A stretch of DNA of 31,556 nt from CAYNEL01 sp964396225 (GTDB lineage: Bacteria > Patescibacteriota > Minisyncoccia > Moranbacterales > UBA1568). The position numbers and the translations under genes are program-made. Where the stretch lies: assembly GCA_964396225.1 (NCBI GenBank), contig CAYNEL010000007.1, positions 1-31,556 of the forward strand, given 5' to 3'. The notes under the pieces were generated by a model. The model saw nothing but the letters and a program-made list of their open reading frames with translations. It did not search any database and was not told where the DNA came from. The stretch's first letter is position 1; each line of letters opens with the position of its first letter. Shown here in pieces: positions 1-7,668 of the stretch.

Positions 1-39
1 GTCGACGTGCGCGATGATGGCGATGTTCCTGATTTCCAT
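1..39 (-). CDS. typA: TypA/BipA-like translational GTPase, N-terminal fragment cut by window edge
   Basis: The reverse strand from 39 to 1 reads MEIRNIAIIAHVD and is still open at the window edge. This is the start of a translational GTPase just before the P-loop (the family continues HGKTT). The RNIAIIAHVD form is typical of TypA/BipA; LepA usually reads RNFSIIAHIDH. TypA is a ribosome-associated GTPase involved in assembly and stress or cold adaptation. A good promoter lies at 84-112. Only 13 residues are visible, so the choice between TypA and another EF-G-like GTPase rests on this short stretch. Confidence 0.7.
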   Translation of the reverse strand, partial: MEIRNIAIIAHVD

Positions 40-83
40 ATCAATCGAATATAAAAGGGGCGCTCCGGCCCCGGTTCCCACCT

Positions 84-112
84 ACTGTAATGAAAAAACC
101 CTCCGTTGTCAA
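84..112 (-). promoter_or_regulatory. Sigma-70-type promoter for typA
   Basis: On the minus strand a perfect -35 TTGACA (112-107) is followed by a 17-nt spacer and a -10 TACAGT (89-84). Transcription would start near 77, leaving a leader of about 38 nt before the typA ATG at 39. It lies just downstream of the terminator at 113-156, so typA appears to be transcribed separately from the upstream RNA block. Confidence 0.6.
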
Positions 113-156
113 CGGAAAAAGAAACACCCCCACCAGGCAGCATGCCGGGCGGGGGT
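113..156 (-). terminator. Rho-independent terminator of the ncRNA candidate
   Basis: Read on the minus strand, ACCCCCGCC and GGTGGGGGT (126-156) form a 9-bp stem including one G-U pair. After one mismatch the stem continues with GGC/GCC around a 5-nt loop. The T-rich tract GTTTCTTTTTCC follows (125-114). It faces the same way as the predicted promoter at 426-454 and closes a transcription unit that contains no credible protein gene. Confidence 0.65.
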
Positions 157-419
157 TGCGGAGGCGATTGGCCTCCATATGACGGCGTGGCCGTCGTAGC
201 GAATTCTGCGAGGTCGTGCCGCGGCCTCACCAGGACATCCCTGACATTGAGCCTGGAATCCCGGGGACCCTTCCCCAGGAAATTTTCAGGAAAAATCCGG
301 TAAGGGCGCCCGCGGCACGACCGTCTGCACCAAGGTACTGTTGTGACCTCCCCTACACCTGGCAGGGGGACGAAAGGCGTCCGATCCAAGCTATCTGCAT
401 GGTACCGGCACCGCTCGTG
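115..419 (-). ncRNA. Unidentified structured RNA of about 300 nt, candidate
   Basis: No credible protein lies here on either strand, yet the block has its own promoter (426-454) and terminator (113-156). It is full of strong helices. A perfect 13-bp stem joins 310-322 with 212-224 around an 85-nt folded loop. Further hairpins are at 368-382 (GGACG/CGTCC), 350-368 (CCCC/GGGG), 181-195 (GACGGC/GCCGTC) and 160-176 (GGAGGC/GCCTCC). I see no P4 hallmark of RNase P RNA (GAGGAAAGUCC, ACAGAAYCC), no SRP helix-8 signature and no tmRNA features (tmRNA is at 7669). It could be a divergent form of a known RNA, or a new one. The transcript ends are inferred from the promoter and terminator. Confidence 0.5.
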
Positions 420-425
420 AGCACT

Positions 426-454
426 ACCTTACTACGATGGGCTATTTCTGTCAA
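426..454 (-). promoter_or_regulatory. Sigma-70-type promoter for the ncRNA candidate
   Basis: On the minus strand a perfect -35 TTGACA (454-449) stands 17 nt from a -10 TAAGGT (431-426), 15 nt after the ileS stop codon. There is no start codon with a ribosome binding site and a convincing reading frame downstream, so the promoter appears to serve an RNA gene. Confidence 0.5.
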
Positions 455-468
455 GGATAAATAGAAAA

Positions 469-3400
469 CTATGCCTTTTTTAAGCTAAAAACGAATGGTT
501 GACCATCAAGAGTGACCGACTCTTGGTAGTCGCCTTCCAAAAGGCCGGCCGACGCTTCCGTCGCCAGGACTTCACGGGCGATCATATCCCTAAGTTCCGC
601 GTCAGCGAACACCGGCTCCATCCCCTCGTAGCTGAGCGTGATCCGGTCGCTCACTTCAAGACCGGCTTTCTTGCGCCCCTCTTGGATGGCGCGGATGATT
701 TCCCTCGCATCACCTTCGAGTTTGAGTTCGGGAGTGATGCTTGCATCAAGAATCACTTGCTCATCTTCGTCTGGATTCACTGCTTTTTGAAGAATATTGA
801 TACTTACCTTCTTTACATTTAATTCATCCTCAAGAATTCCGTAATAGTCTGCTTCAGAATCTACTAGTGAATTGAATGGCTCCTTATATTTTGATCCCAG
901 AGAAACACTAGCTAGAGGTTGTCTGACTTTGATTTTTGCTGCTGCGCGCTTTTGCAAACCAATGGTAACAATCTCCCTAACAGCCCGCATATTGTTATTC
1001 AATTTCTCATCCATCCACTGTTCATCCACCTTCGGATACTCCGCAAGATGGACCGATTCCTCGCCGGTCAGGTTGCGGTAAATTTCCTCAGCAATGAAGG
1101 GTGTAAAGGGCGCCATCAATTTCGAGAGTTCGACCAGGACGTGGTGGAGGGTAGAATAGGCGGCTTCCTTGTCGGCATCGTTCTCGTTCTTCCAGAACCG
1201 CTTGCGCGAACGGCGGATATACCAGTTCGACAGGTGGTCGATGAACGGCGCGAAAGCACGTGCGGCGCGGTTCAACTCGTACGCCTCCATAGCCGCGTTC
1301 ACCTCGCCCACGAGCACCTGGAGTTCGGAGAGGATCCAGCGGTCCAGGAGGTGGAGCTTGTCGGGTGGAGGCAACGTGTCCGGATACCACCCGTCGATCT
1401 CCGCATACATGGTGAAGAACGCATACGAGTTCCACAGCATCCGAAACGGTCCGCGCGCGAGTTCGCCCATCTCCTTCTCGGAGAAGTTGAGATTCTCGGC
1501 CGCCACCACGGGAGAGGAGAGAATATAGAGCCGCATGACGTCCGCGCCATATTTGTCGAACATGGCCGAGGGATCCGGATAGTTGTTGAGGCGCTTGGAC
1601 ATCTTCTTGCCGTCCTCAGCTAGGACGATGCCGTTGACCACGGCGTTCACGAACGCCGGCTGGTCCCGGAGAGCGGTGGAGAGGACATGGAGGTAATAGA
1701 ACCACGCCCGGGTCTGGTCCACGCCCTCGGCGATGAACCGTGCCGGAAAAGCCGCGTCGAATTCTTCTTTGTTCGCAAACGGATAGTGCGCGCTGGCGTA
1801 CGGCATCGAGCCCGAATCGAACCAGGTGTCGAGCACGTCAGACACACGCCGCATCTCGCCCCCACATTTCCCGCAGGCGAAAGTGATCCCGTCCACGAGA
1901 TGCTTATGGAGGTCGTCCACCGCCTCCCCGCTCGCCTCCCTGAGTTCGTCCGCCGAGCCGAAGACGCGCGTCTCCTGACACTCCTCGCATCTCCAGATCG
2001 GGATGGGGGTCGCCCAGTAGCGCTGGCGGCTGATGCTCCAGTCGCGCGCGCCTTCGAGCCACTTGCCGAAACGGCCCTCCTTGATGTGCGCCGGGGACCA
2101 GTTGATTTCTCGGGCCAGCTCGAGCGCCCGCTCTTTCACCTTGAGCACGTTCACAAACCACGACGAGGTGGCGTAGTTGATGAGCGGCGTGTCGCAGCGC
2201 CAACAGAGCGGATACTCGTGCTCGTATTTCTCCTTGGCGAAGAGGAGCCCCTTGCTCGCCAGGTATTTGATGATCTCGATGTCGGTTTGTCGCGGGTACT
2301 CCTTGGTCCGGACCGGTTGTCCGGCGAGCGCTTCCACTTCCGACTTCACCGTGCCGTCCCCATTCACATGCTGGACGAACGGAAGACGCTCGCGCTGGCC
2401 CAAGCCCATGTCGTCCTCGCCGAAGGCCGGTGCGATGTGGACAACGCCGGTGCCGTCCGTGTCGGTGACGAAGTCCCCGGCGTACACTTTCCAGCCTTTT
2501 TCATAATGTTCGAGAGAGCTTTGTTCCTGGTACGCATCGAACGGCGCAAGATACGGCACGCCGAGCAGCTGCTCACCCGGCTGGACGAAGAGCGTCTCGT
2601 ATTCGCCGAGCGCGTCTTTGTACTTCCCGAGACTGGCCGAAGAAAGGACGAGAAGCTCGTCCGGGAAATTCTTGGAATACACCATCGCGTAGCCGATGTC
2701 CCGACCGACGGCCAGCGCCACATTGCCGGGAAGCGTCCACGGCGTCGTCGTCCACGCGAGGAGGGAGATCTTCCCGATGGTCCCGGGCATGGATCCGTCG
2801 CGCACCATGAGGAAGCGGTTCATCTCAATGTCAGACGCGGCCTCGCGTTCATCGTTCGAACGCTTCGCTTCACGCCAGACCACCTCGGCATGCTTGTCAG
2901 GTTCCATGTTCTTCGGCTCCATCCCGTCCGGAAGGCTGGCCCGATAGATATGGACGCGCTTCAACTGGCCGAAATACACCCGGTACGACTGATAGAGTTT
3001 CTCTCCAACCGAGACCTCGACGCCGATCTCCTCCCGGCACTCACGGACGAGCGCCTCCTCGTGCGTCTCCCCCGCTTCCACCTTGCCGCCCGGAAAAAGG
3101 TACTGGTCTCCGCCTGTGTGGTGGACGAAGAGCAGTCGGCCGTCGCGTTCGATGGCCGCCGCTACGATGTCTCCGGCGGCCGCCTCATCGAGCTCGAACT
3201 TGACCGTGGCCGAGAGATCCTTGACGGTGGCGTAGTTGTCGCTCACTTCCTGCTGGGAAAGCGTCGTCTCGCAGCGCGGACAGACATGCATGACGCGGTA
3301 GCTCTCGTAAACCAGGCCCCTGTCCCAGAGCCCCTTGAAGACCCACCACACGCTCTCCATGTAGCTGCGGTCCATCGTCTTGTAGGCGCGCTCCATGTCG

Positions 3401-3828
3401 GCCCAGCGTCCGAGCCGGCGGATGACCCTCTTCCAGTCGTCCACGTAGCCGAGCACCTTGGACCGACAGAACTCGTTGAACTGCGCGACGCCCATCGTCT
3501 CGATGTCCTTCTTGCGCTTGATGCCGAGCTCCTTTTCGGCGATGTTCTCAATGGGAAGGCCGTGGCAGTCCCAACCCCACTGCCTCGGCACGTGATAGCC
3601 GCGCATAGTCCAGTAGCGTGGCACGGCGTCCTTCATGGTGCTGGCCACGATATGCCCGTAGTGTGGCGTCCCGGTGGCAAACGGCGGCCCGTCGTAAAAC
3701 GAGTAGCGCGGTTTCGCTTCGGTCTGTGCCAAGGATTTCTCGAAAATCCCATGCTCGTCCCAGTATCGGAGGATCTCCTCCTCAAGTTTCGGGAGTGATT
3801 GGCGCTGGTCGGCTTTGCGGATAGTCAT
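469..3828 (-). CDS. ileS: Isoleucyl-tRNA synthetase, type 2, with a Nudix domain inserted in the editing region
   Basis: This class I synthetase charges tRNA-Ile. The HIGH box is HYGH (residues 56-59) and the KMSKS box is KMSKR within EDGKKMSKRLNN. The sequence around DWKRVIRRLGRWADM and CPRCETTLSQQEVSDNY is typical of eukaryote-like IleS2 enzymes, which are often mupirocin-insensitive. The ordinary CP1 sequence SATVKFEL (206-213) is interrupted and resumes at LLAWTTTPWTLPGN (356-369). The insert holds a complete Nudix domain at about 220-325, whose box at 248-270 fits GX5EX7REUXEEXGU in full. The total of 1119 aa is longer than usual because of this. The frame is open throughout, so it is a true fusion and not an assembly join. 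The ATG at 3828 follows a T-box leader. The role of the Nudix part is unknown. Confidence 0.97.
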   Translation of the reverse strand: MTIRKADQRQSLPKLEEEILRYWDEHGIFEKSLAQTEAKPRYSFYDGPPFATGTPHYGHIVASTMKDAVPRYWTMRGYHVPRQWGWDCHGLPIENIAEKELGIKRKKDIETMGVAQFNEFCRSKVLGYVDDWKRVIRRLGRWADMERAYKTMDRSYMESVWWVFKGLWDRGLVYESYRVMHVCPRCETTLSQQEVSDNYATVKDLSATVKFELDEAAAGDIVAAAIERDGRLLFVHHTGGDQYLFPGGKVEAGETHEEALVRECREEIGVEVSVGEKLYQSYRVYFGQLKRVHIYRASLPDGMEPKNMEPDKHAEVVWREAKRSNDEREAASDIEMNRFLMVRDGSMPGTIGKISLLAWTTTPWTLPGNVALAVGRDIGYAMVYSKNFPDELLVLSSASLGKYKDALGEYETLFVQPGEQLLGVPYLAPFDAYQEQSSLEHYEKGWKVYAGDFVTDTDGTGVVHIAPAFGEDDMGLGQRERLPFVQHVNGDGTVKSEVEALAGQPVRTKEYPRQTDIEIIKYLASKGLLFAKEKYEHEYPLCWRCDTPLINYATSSWFVNVLKVKERALELAREINWSPAHIKEGRFGKWLEGARDWSISRQRYWATPIPIWRCEECQETRVFGSADELREASGEAVDDLHKHLVDGITFACGKCGGEMRRVSDVLDTWFDSGSMPYASAHYPFANKEEFDAAFPARFIAEGVDQTRAWFYYLHVLSTALRDQPAFVNAVVNGIVLAEDGKKMSKRLNNYPDPSAMFDKYGADVMRLYILSSPVVAAENLNFSEKEMGELARGPFRMLWNSYAFFTMYAEIDGWYPDTLPPPDKLHLLDRWILSELQVLVGEVNAAMEAYELNRAARAFAPFIDHLSNWYIRRSRKRFWKNENDADKEAAYSTLHHVLVELSKLMAPFTPFIAEEIYRNLTGEESVHLAEYPKVDEQWMDEKLNNNMRAVREIVTIGLQKRAAAKIKVRQPLASVSLGSKYKEPFNSLVDSEADYYGILEDELNVKKVSINILQKAVNPDEDEQVILDASITPELKLEGDAREIIRAIQEGRKKAGLEVSDRITLSYEGMEPVFADAELRDMIAREVLATEASAGLLEGDYQESVTLDGQPFVFSLKKA

Positions 3829-3835
3829 AGGCCCC

Positions 3836-4080
3836 GAAAAAAATAAAAACCCTTACCCAAGGGTTAAGGGCGGACGGGCCGCGGTACCACCTTAATTCGG
3901 TCCGTCCCGGACGGACCCTTCGTTGCTCGCTGTTACGGGCTCGCCCGGCGGGTTCTACCGTCCGCCTTCGTCAGCCGACGGGTGGCGGATTTCTGCCCGC
4001 GGCTCGGGAGTGATGCCTGCTCGAAACGCTTTGACGTAGCCATTGCGAGCGGGGCTCCTTCGACGCCGTTTGGGATTGTA
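3836..4080 (-). promoter_or_regulatory. T-box riboswitch leader of ileS
   Basis: The minus strand carries the T-box core AAGGTGGTACCGCGG (3893-3879), where the consensus is AGGGTGGNACCGCG. Flanking GGACGGACC (3907-3899) and GGCCCGTCC (3880-3872) pair to form the antiterminator stem, and GGTCCGT just upstream can compete for the same strand. A terminator hairpin follows, AACCCTT-GGGT-AAGGGTT (3865-3848), with a T-rich tract to 3836. A candidate isoleucine specifier ATC followed by A is at 4014-4012. T-boxes bind uncharged cognate tRNA and then allow read-through, so ileS should rise when tRNA-Ile is uncharged. The Stem I fold and the specifier are inferred; the T-box core is directly visible. 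Confidence 0.88.
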
Positions 4081-4085
4081 TCCTG

Positions 4086-4114
4086 AGGATATCACTTCGC
4101 CGCTCCGATATCAA
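4086..4114 (-). promoter_or_regulatory. Promoter of the T-box-ileS unit
   Basis: On the minus strand, -35 TTGATA (4114-4109), a 17-nt spacer and -10 TATCCT (4091-4086) overlap the end of the preceding hydrolase-like gene. Transcription would begin near 4079, just before the T-box leader. Confidence 0.5.
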
Positions 4115-4805
4115 CCGCTCCCTCCAGGAAGCGGTCGTAATAGTAGCGCACGTCGCTCTTCCATTTCTCCACGCCTTCGGGGTCGTGGCCGGCGCACGAA
4201 TAGCCGCACTTCCAGACGATGAGCTTCTCGGGCGTATCGAGGCCCTCGCCGTGGACGAGCTTCCTGAGACGCTTGGACACCACCCGCACGGCGTGTTCGG
4301 GCGAGCGGAAACAGGTGTGCCCGCCCGTGCCCATCTCCTCGGCCTTGCCGCGGTAGCCCCAGTAATTGTAACAATCGCGCCCGTCGAGCACCGGCACGCG
4401 TTCACCCCATTGGCTCTCCTTCTTACCGATAGCCACGAGCAGGGCGGCGATCTCCGGCTTCTGCCTGGCGATGGACGGCACCATGACAGCCATCGGGGTG
4501 CCGTCGAGCATCTCCGACGCCCGGGCGGCGAGTACCGGGTCGGGACTGTGATCCACCAGGACGAGCACCGGATCGAACAGGTTGACACCCTCGTCGTAGA
4601 GGACGAGGGCGAAGACGACGAGAAAAAGTCCGAGGGAAGCCACCGCCAGCATCACCACCTTGAAACTCATCAGGCTAGGGACCGTCTTCTCGGCGATATG
4701 GAGCGGTACGGACGGCGTTTCGGCATCGCGCCGGCGGCGGATGCCTCTTTGGGAAAACGTCCTGAAAACCGAACGTTGTGTTTTGGCGCGCTGGGATTCC
4801 CCCAT
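4092..4805 (-). CDS. Membrane-anchored glucosaminidase-like protein, paralogue 1 of 3
   Basis: The 237-aa protein has a basic N-terminus of about 45 residues, one membrane segment (about 48-68) and an extracytoplasmic C-terminal domain. That domain contains AIGKKESQWGERVPV, CYNYWGYRG, GGHTCF and WKCGYSCAGH. The ESxWGK...NYWG pattern resembles the ALESGWGK...NLFGIK pattern of FlgJ/LytG-type glucosaminidases (Pfam PF01832 group), where the Glu is catalytic. Four conserved Cys could form two disulfides outside the membrane. A peptidoglycan-cleaving role is inference. Two paralogues lie at 13268-13996 and 14053-15108. The ATG at 4805, 6 nt after the phosphatase stop and preceded by AAGGG, is preferred; the ATG at 4670 is an alternative without that lead. 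Confidence 0.75.
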   Translation of the reverse strand: MGESQRAKTQRSVFRTFSQRGIRRRRDAETPSVPLHIAEKTVPSLMSFKVVMLAVASLGLFLVVFALVLYDEGVNLFDPVLVLVDHSPDPVLAARASEMLDGTPMAVMVPSIARQKPEIAALLVAIGKKESQWGERVPVLDGRDCYNYWGYRGKAEEMGTGGHTCFRSPEHAVRVVSKRLRKLVHGEGLDTPEKLIVWKCGYSCAGHDPEGVEKWKSDVRYYYDRFLEGAVDIGAAK

Positions 4806-4811
4806 ATACCC

Positions 4812-5402
4812 TTATTCTACTCCCTTTACCTCCTCCCAGGAAACGGCCTTGTGTTCGCCGCGCCGGGGATCCCAGCCACGGAGGGCGCCGCTCGCTGACA
4901 GGCCGACGAGCATCCCGTGGAACGTCTGAAGGATGTCGCCGTGGGACACCACTACCACGTCCTGCCCGCGGAGCGGCTCCAACCGGTCTTTCCAGAACCG
5001 CACAAGCCGCTCGCGGATGGAGACGAAACCCTCGATACCCTGGTCCGGGATGTCATAGAGACGCATCTCCTTGTCGGGATACTGTTCCAGAAAGAGACGG
5101 AAGTCGTGGCCCTGCCAGCGTCCGAAATCGGTCTCCCGGAGACGGATGTCGGCCTCGACGGGCGCGCCTGTGCCGGCGGCGATGATGCGGGCGGATTCGA
5201 GCGTCCGCATCATGGGCGAAGCGAAGATGACGCGGACCGGAACGTCTCGGAGGGTTTCGGCCACCGTTTCGATCTGCCGGCGGCCGGCCTCGGTAAGTGA
5301 AAAAACGATTCGCTCCTCGGGAAACGACGAGAGCGTACCGGTGGTGTTGCTTTCGGCTTCCCCGTGCCGGACGAGATGGATGCTGGGAGCGCGTTCCGAC
5401 AT
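4812..5402 (-). CDS. Histidine phosphatase family protein (phosphoglycerate mutase-like)
   Basis: The 196-aa protein has all hallmarks of the branch-1 histidine phosphatases. LVRHGEAESN near the N-terminus holds the phospho-accepting His in the RHG motif, SPMMRTLESA follows, then RETDFGRWQG with the acid Glu, and VVSHGD holds the second His. Members range from phosphoglycerate mutases to broad phosphatases such as CobC and SixA, so the substrate cannot be read from sequence. It sits 4 nt after argS and 6 nt before the membrane hydrolase-like gene, in one apparent transcription unit. Confidence 0.88.
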   Translation of the reverse strand: MSERAPSIHLVRHGEAESNTTGTLSSFPEERIVFSLTEAGRRQIETVAETLRDVPVRVIFASPMMRTLESARIIAAGTGAPVEADIRLRETDFGRWQGHDFRLFLEQYPDKEMRLYDIPDQGIEGFVSIRERLVRFWKDRLEPLRGQDVVVVSHGDILQTFHGMLVGLSASGALRGWDPRRGEHKAVSWEEVKGVE

Positions 5403-5406
5403 AGGC

Positions 5407-7026
5407 CTACATCTTCTCCGGAGCAGAGACCCCGATCAGGCGAAGCGTCTCCGCCAGCACTGTCTTGGTGGCCCGGGCGAGGGCGAGACGCGCGGCGGCC
5501 ACCCCCTCGTCCTCCGCGTCGGCGATGCGGCAAACGTCGTAGAAGGCGTGGAAACGGTCAGCCAAACGGAGGGCGTACTGCGGCAAACGATGCGGGGCAT
5601 ATTCGCGGGCGGCGTCCAGCACCGTCTCGGAAAAGACGAAGAGCTCGCGCATGAGTTGGATCTCTTTCTCATGGGAGAGACGGGAAACCTCAAACGGCGC
5701 TTCGAGAAGCGCGGCGGGCGCCTTGGCGAACACGCTCGAGAGACGGGCGTGGGCGTATTGGACGTAGAAGACGGGGTTTTTGTTCGAGCGTTCGGTGGCC
5801 AGCCCGAGGTCAAAATTCATATGCGTATCGGGACTGTACATGAGGAAAAAGAAGCGGGCCGCGTCATGTCCCACCGCTTCGATCAGGTCGTCAGCCGCCA
5901 CCACGTTGCCGGCCCGTTTCGACATGCGCACTTCCTGACCGTCCTTCATGAGACGAACCAGCTGCATGATGAAGAAATGGATCTCACCCTGGAAGCCAAG
6001 CGCCTCGGCGGCGGCGCGGAAACGCCCGATATAGCCGTGGTGGTCGGCCCCGAACACCTCGATTAGGCGGTCGAAGCCGCGCTCCATCTTGTGGAGGAGG
6101 TAGCCGCAATCAGAAGCGAAATAGGTCTTGGTCCCGTCGCCCTTCACCAGCACCCGATCCTTGTCGTCGCCGAAATCGGTGGTACGGAGCCAGAGCGCAC
6201 CTTCCTGCTCTTTGGTCAGACCCTTCTCTTTCAGGAGAGCGATGGCCTTGTCGGCCAAGCCCTTGTCGAGGATGTCGCGGCGCTCGGAGATCCAGGAATC
6301 GAAGGCGATATGCATCCGTTCCTCCACGGTCGGCTTGATATAGCGCTCGAGTACCCGGTCCGCCGCCCACTCCCCCACGGCGCGCGGGGTCTTGTCGACC
6401 TCGAGACTGGCGAGTTCGGTATGGAGCGTATCGATATACTCTCCGCCATAAACAGCCTCATCGTCCTTGAGGACGCTGTGGCCGAGTTTCATCACCTGTT
6501 CGCCGCCGTCGTTCACATAGTATTCGCTCACCACGTCGAAACCAACCTTGCGCAGGATGCGCGCCAGCGCATCGCCATAGAAACCGCCGCGGCAGTTGCC
6601 GAGGTGGAGCGGGCCGGTCGGATTGGCCGAGATGAATTCGTCGTTGACGGCGTGGCCGCGACCGAAATCGCTTTCCCCGTAACGCGTCCCTTGCTCGAGG
6701 ATGACAGCGAGGTTGTTCTGGAGCGCCGAATCCTTGAGCCGGAAATTGATGTGGCCCGGCGGCGTGGCCTCGAGGTCGCAGAGCTCGGCGATCTCGGATC
6801 GGGCACGGAGGGCGTCCAAGAGGGTGGCAGCCGCCTCCATGGGATTCTGCTTCACGAAACGGGAGAGTACCAAGGGAGCGTTGGTGGTGTAATCACCGAA
6901 CGCCGGATTCTTGGGCGGTGCCACTTCAAGGTCGGGGGCGCGGAAAACCGGCCAAGTCCCGGCGGCCTGGAGTTCACGGACGGTGTCGGCCAAAAGACCG
7001 GTCAGGAGGGCTTTCATAGCCCCCAT
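5407..7026 (-). CDS. argS: Arginyl-tRNA synthetase
   Basis: This class I synthetase charges tRNA-Arg. The product is 539 aa, near the family's usual 550-590. The HIGH equivalent is in NPTGPLHLGN; EYYVNDGGEQ, ADHHGYIGR and VRMSKRAGN (KMSKS region) follow in the expected order. The C-terminal half is the helical anticodon-binding (DALR) domain ending LRLIGVSAPEKM. A second ATG at 7017 (MKALLTG), with GGGGG just upstream, is an equally likely start. It is divergent from smpB across a gap of about 95 nt and leads the unit with the histidine phosphatase and the hydrolase-like protein. Confidence 0.97.
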   Translation of the reverse strand: MGAMKALLTGLLADTVRELQAAGTWPVFRAPDLEVAPPKNPAFGDYTTNAPLVLSRFVKQNPMEAAATLLDALRARSEIAELCDLEATPPGHINFRLKDSALQNNLAVILEQGTRYGESDFGRGHAVNDEFISANPTGPLHLGNCRGGFYGDALARILRKVGFDVVSEYYVNDGGEQVMKLGHSVLKDDEAVYGGEYIDTLHTELASLEVDKTPRAVGEWAADRVLERYIKPTVEERMHIAFDSWISERRDILDKGLADKAIALLKEKGLTKEQEGALWLRTTDFGDDKDRVLVKGDGTKTYFASDCGYLLHKMERGFDRLIEVFGADHHGYIGRFRAAAEALGFQGEIHFFIMQLVRLMKDGQEVRMSKRAGNVVAADDLIEAVGHDAARFFFLMYSPDTHMNFDLGLATERSNKNPVFYVQYAHARLSSVFAKAPAALLEAPFEVSRLSHEKEIQLMRELFVFSETVLDAAREYAPHRLPQYALRLADRFHAFYDVCRIADAEDEGVAAARLALARATKTVLAETLRLIGVSAPEKM

Positions 7027-7121
7027 CGTAGCCTAGATAAAGGAAAAAAGAAAGTTGCTGGAGCGGCCGCAAAAGCTGGAAATGGCGCGGGGCGCGTGCT
7101 AGAGTGCGGGCAGGAAAACCT

Positions 7122-7565
7122 ATGCCAAACCTCGCCGTCAACAAACGGGCCACGTTCGATTATGAGATCCTCGACCGCTACGAGGCGGGTTTGGTATTGA
7201 CTGGCCAGGAGGTGAAAAGTGTCAAGACCGGCCACATCAGCCTGAAAGGTGCCTTCGTCACGGTGCGCGGCGAGGAACTCTACCTCACCAACGCCATGAT
7301 CCCTCCCTATCCGGCCGCCGGACCCCTCCCAGGGTACGATCCCACGCGTTCCAGGAAGCTCCTCCTGAAGCGCTCGGAAATCCGCTCCCTGATTGGAAAA
7401 GCCCGGGTGGAGGGCTTGACGTTGGTGCCAATTCGGGTGTATGTTAAGAAACGACTCCTGAAGCTTGAATTCGGCGTGGGGAAAGGCAAAAAAGCCTACG
7501 ACAAGCGTTCCGACATCGGCCGGCGCGAGGCCAAACGCAAGATCGAACGCGCGCTGAAGCATTGA
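7122..7565 (+). CDS. smpB: SsrA-binding protein SmpB
   Basis: The 147-aa product starts MPNLAVNKRATFDYEI. Typical SmpB signatures are GLVLTGQEVKSVKTG, the YDPTRSRKLLL block, and the basic C-terminal tail KKAYDKRSDIGRREAKRKIERA, which sits in the decoding centre during trans-translation. The ATG at 7122 is chosen because AGGA lies 8-10 nt upstream; the GTG at 7104 in frame has no such lead. Its partner tmRNA follows about 100 nt downstream on the same strand, a compact smpB-ssrA module. Confidence 0.97.
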   Translation: MPNLAVNKRATFDYEILDRYEAGLVLTGQEVKSVKTGHISLKGAFVTVRGEELYLTNAMIPPYPAAGPLPGYDPTRSRKLLLKRSEIRSLIGKARVEGLTLVPIRVYVKKRLLKLEFGVGKGKKAYDKRSDIGRREAKRKIERALKH

Positions 7566-7632
7566 ATTTTTAATTCACAATTTTTAATTTTCAAACGATT
7601 CCCGCCTTGGGAGCTGTACGGGCCGACCGTTC

Positions 7633-7653
7633 ATTGGAAATTGGAAATTGGAA
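7633..7653 (+). repeat. Three tandem copies of ATTGGAA before tmRNA
   Basis: ATTGGAA occurs three times without a gap (7633-7639, 7640-7646, 7647-7653), then a fourth degenerate copy ATTAAAA. The stretch is AT-rich and lies 15 nt before the tmRNA 5' end, so it probably overlaps its promoter region, although I cannot assign -35 and -10 boxes with confidence. Confidence 0.6.
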
Positions 7654-7668
7654 ATTAAAAATTTCCAT

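Noticed and set aside
115..419. Naming the structured block as RNase P RNA
   Set aside because: Size and position would allow it, but neither strand shows the universal P4 strands (GAGGAAAGUCC and ACAGAAYCC); a GGTAAGGGC on the plus strand alone is not enough.
1687..3798. A 703-codon open frame on the plus strand
   Set aside because: It is antisense to ileS, whose protein is unmistakable; long antisense frames are expected in GC-rich DNA.
7633..7653. ATTGGAA tandem copies as a CRISPR-like or mobile-element feature
   Set aside because: The copies are only 7 bp with no spacers and no linked genes; a simple tandem repeat explains them.
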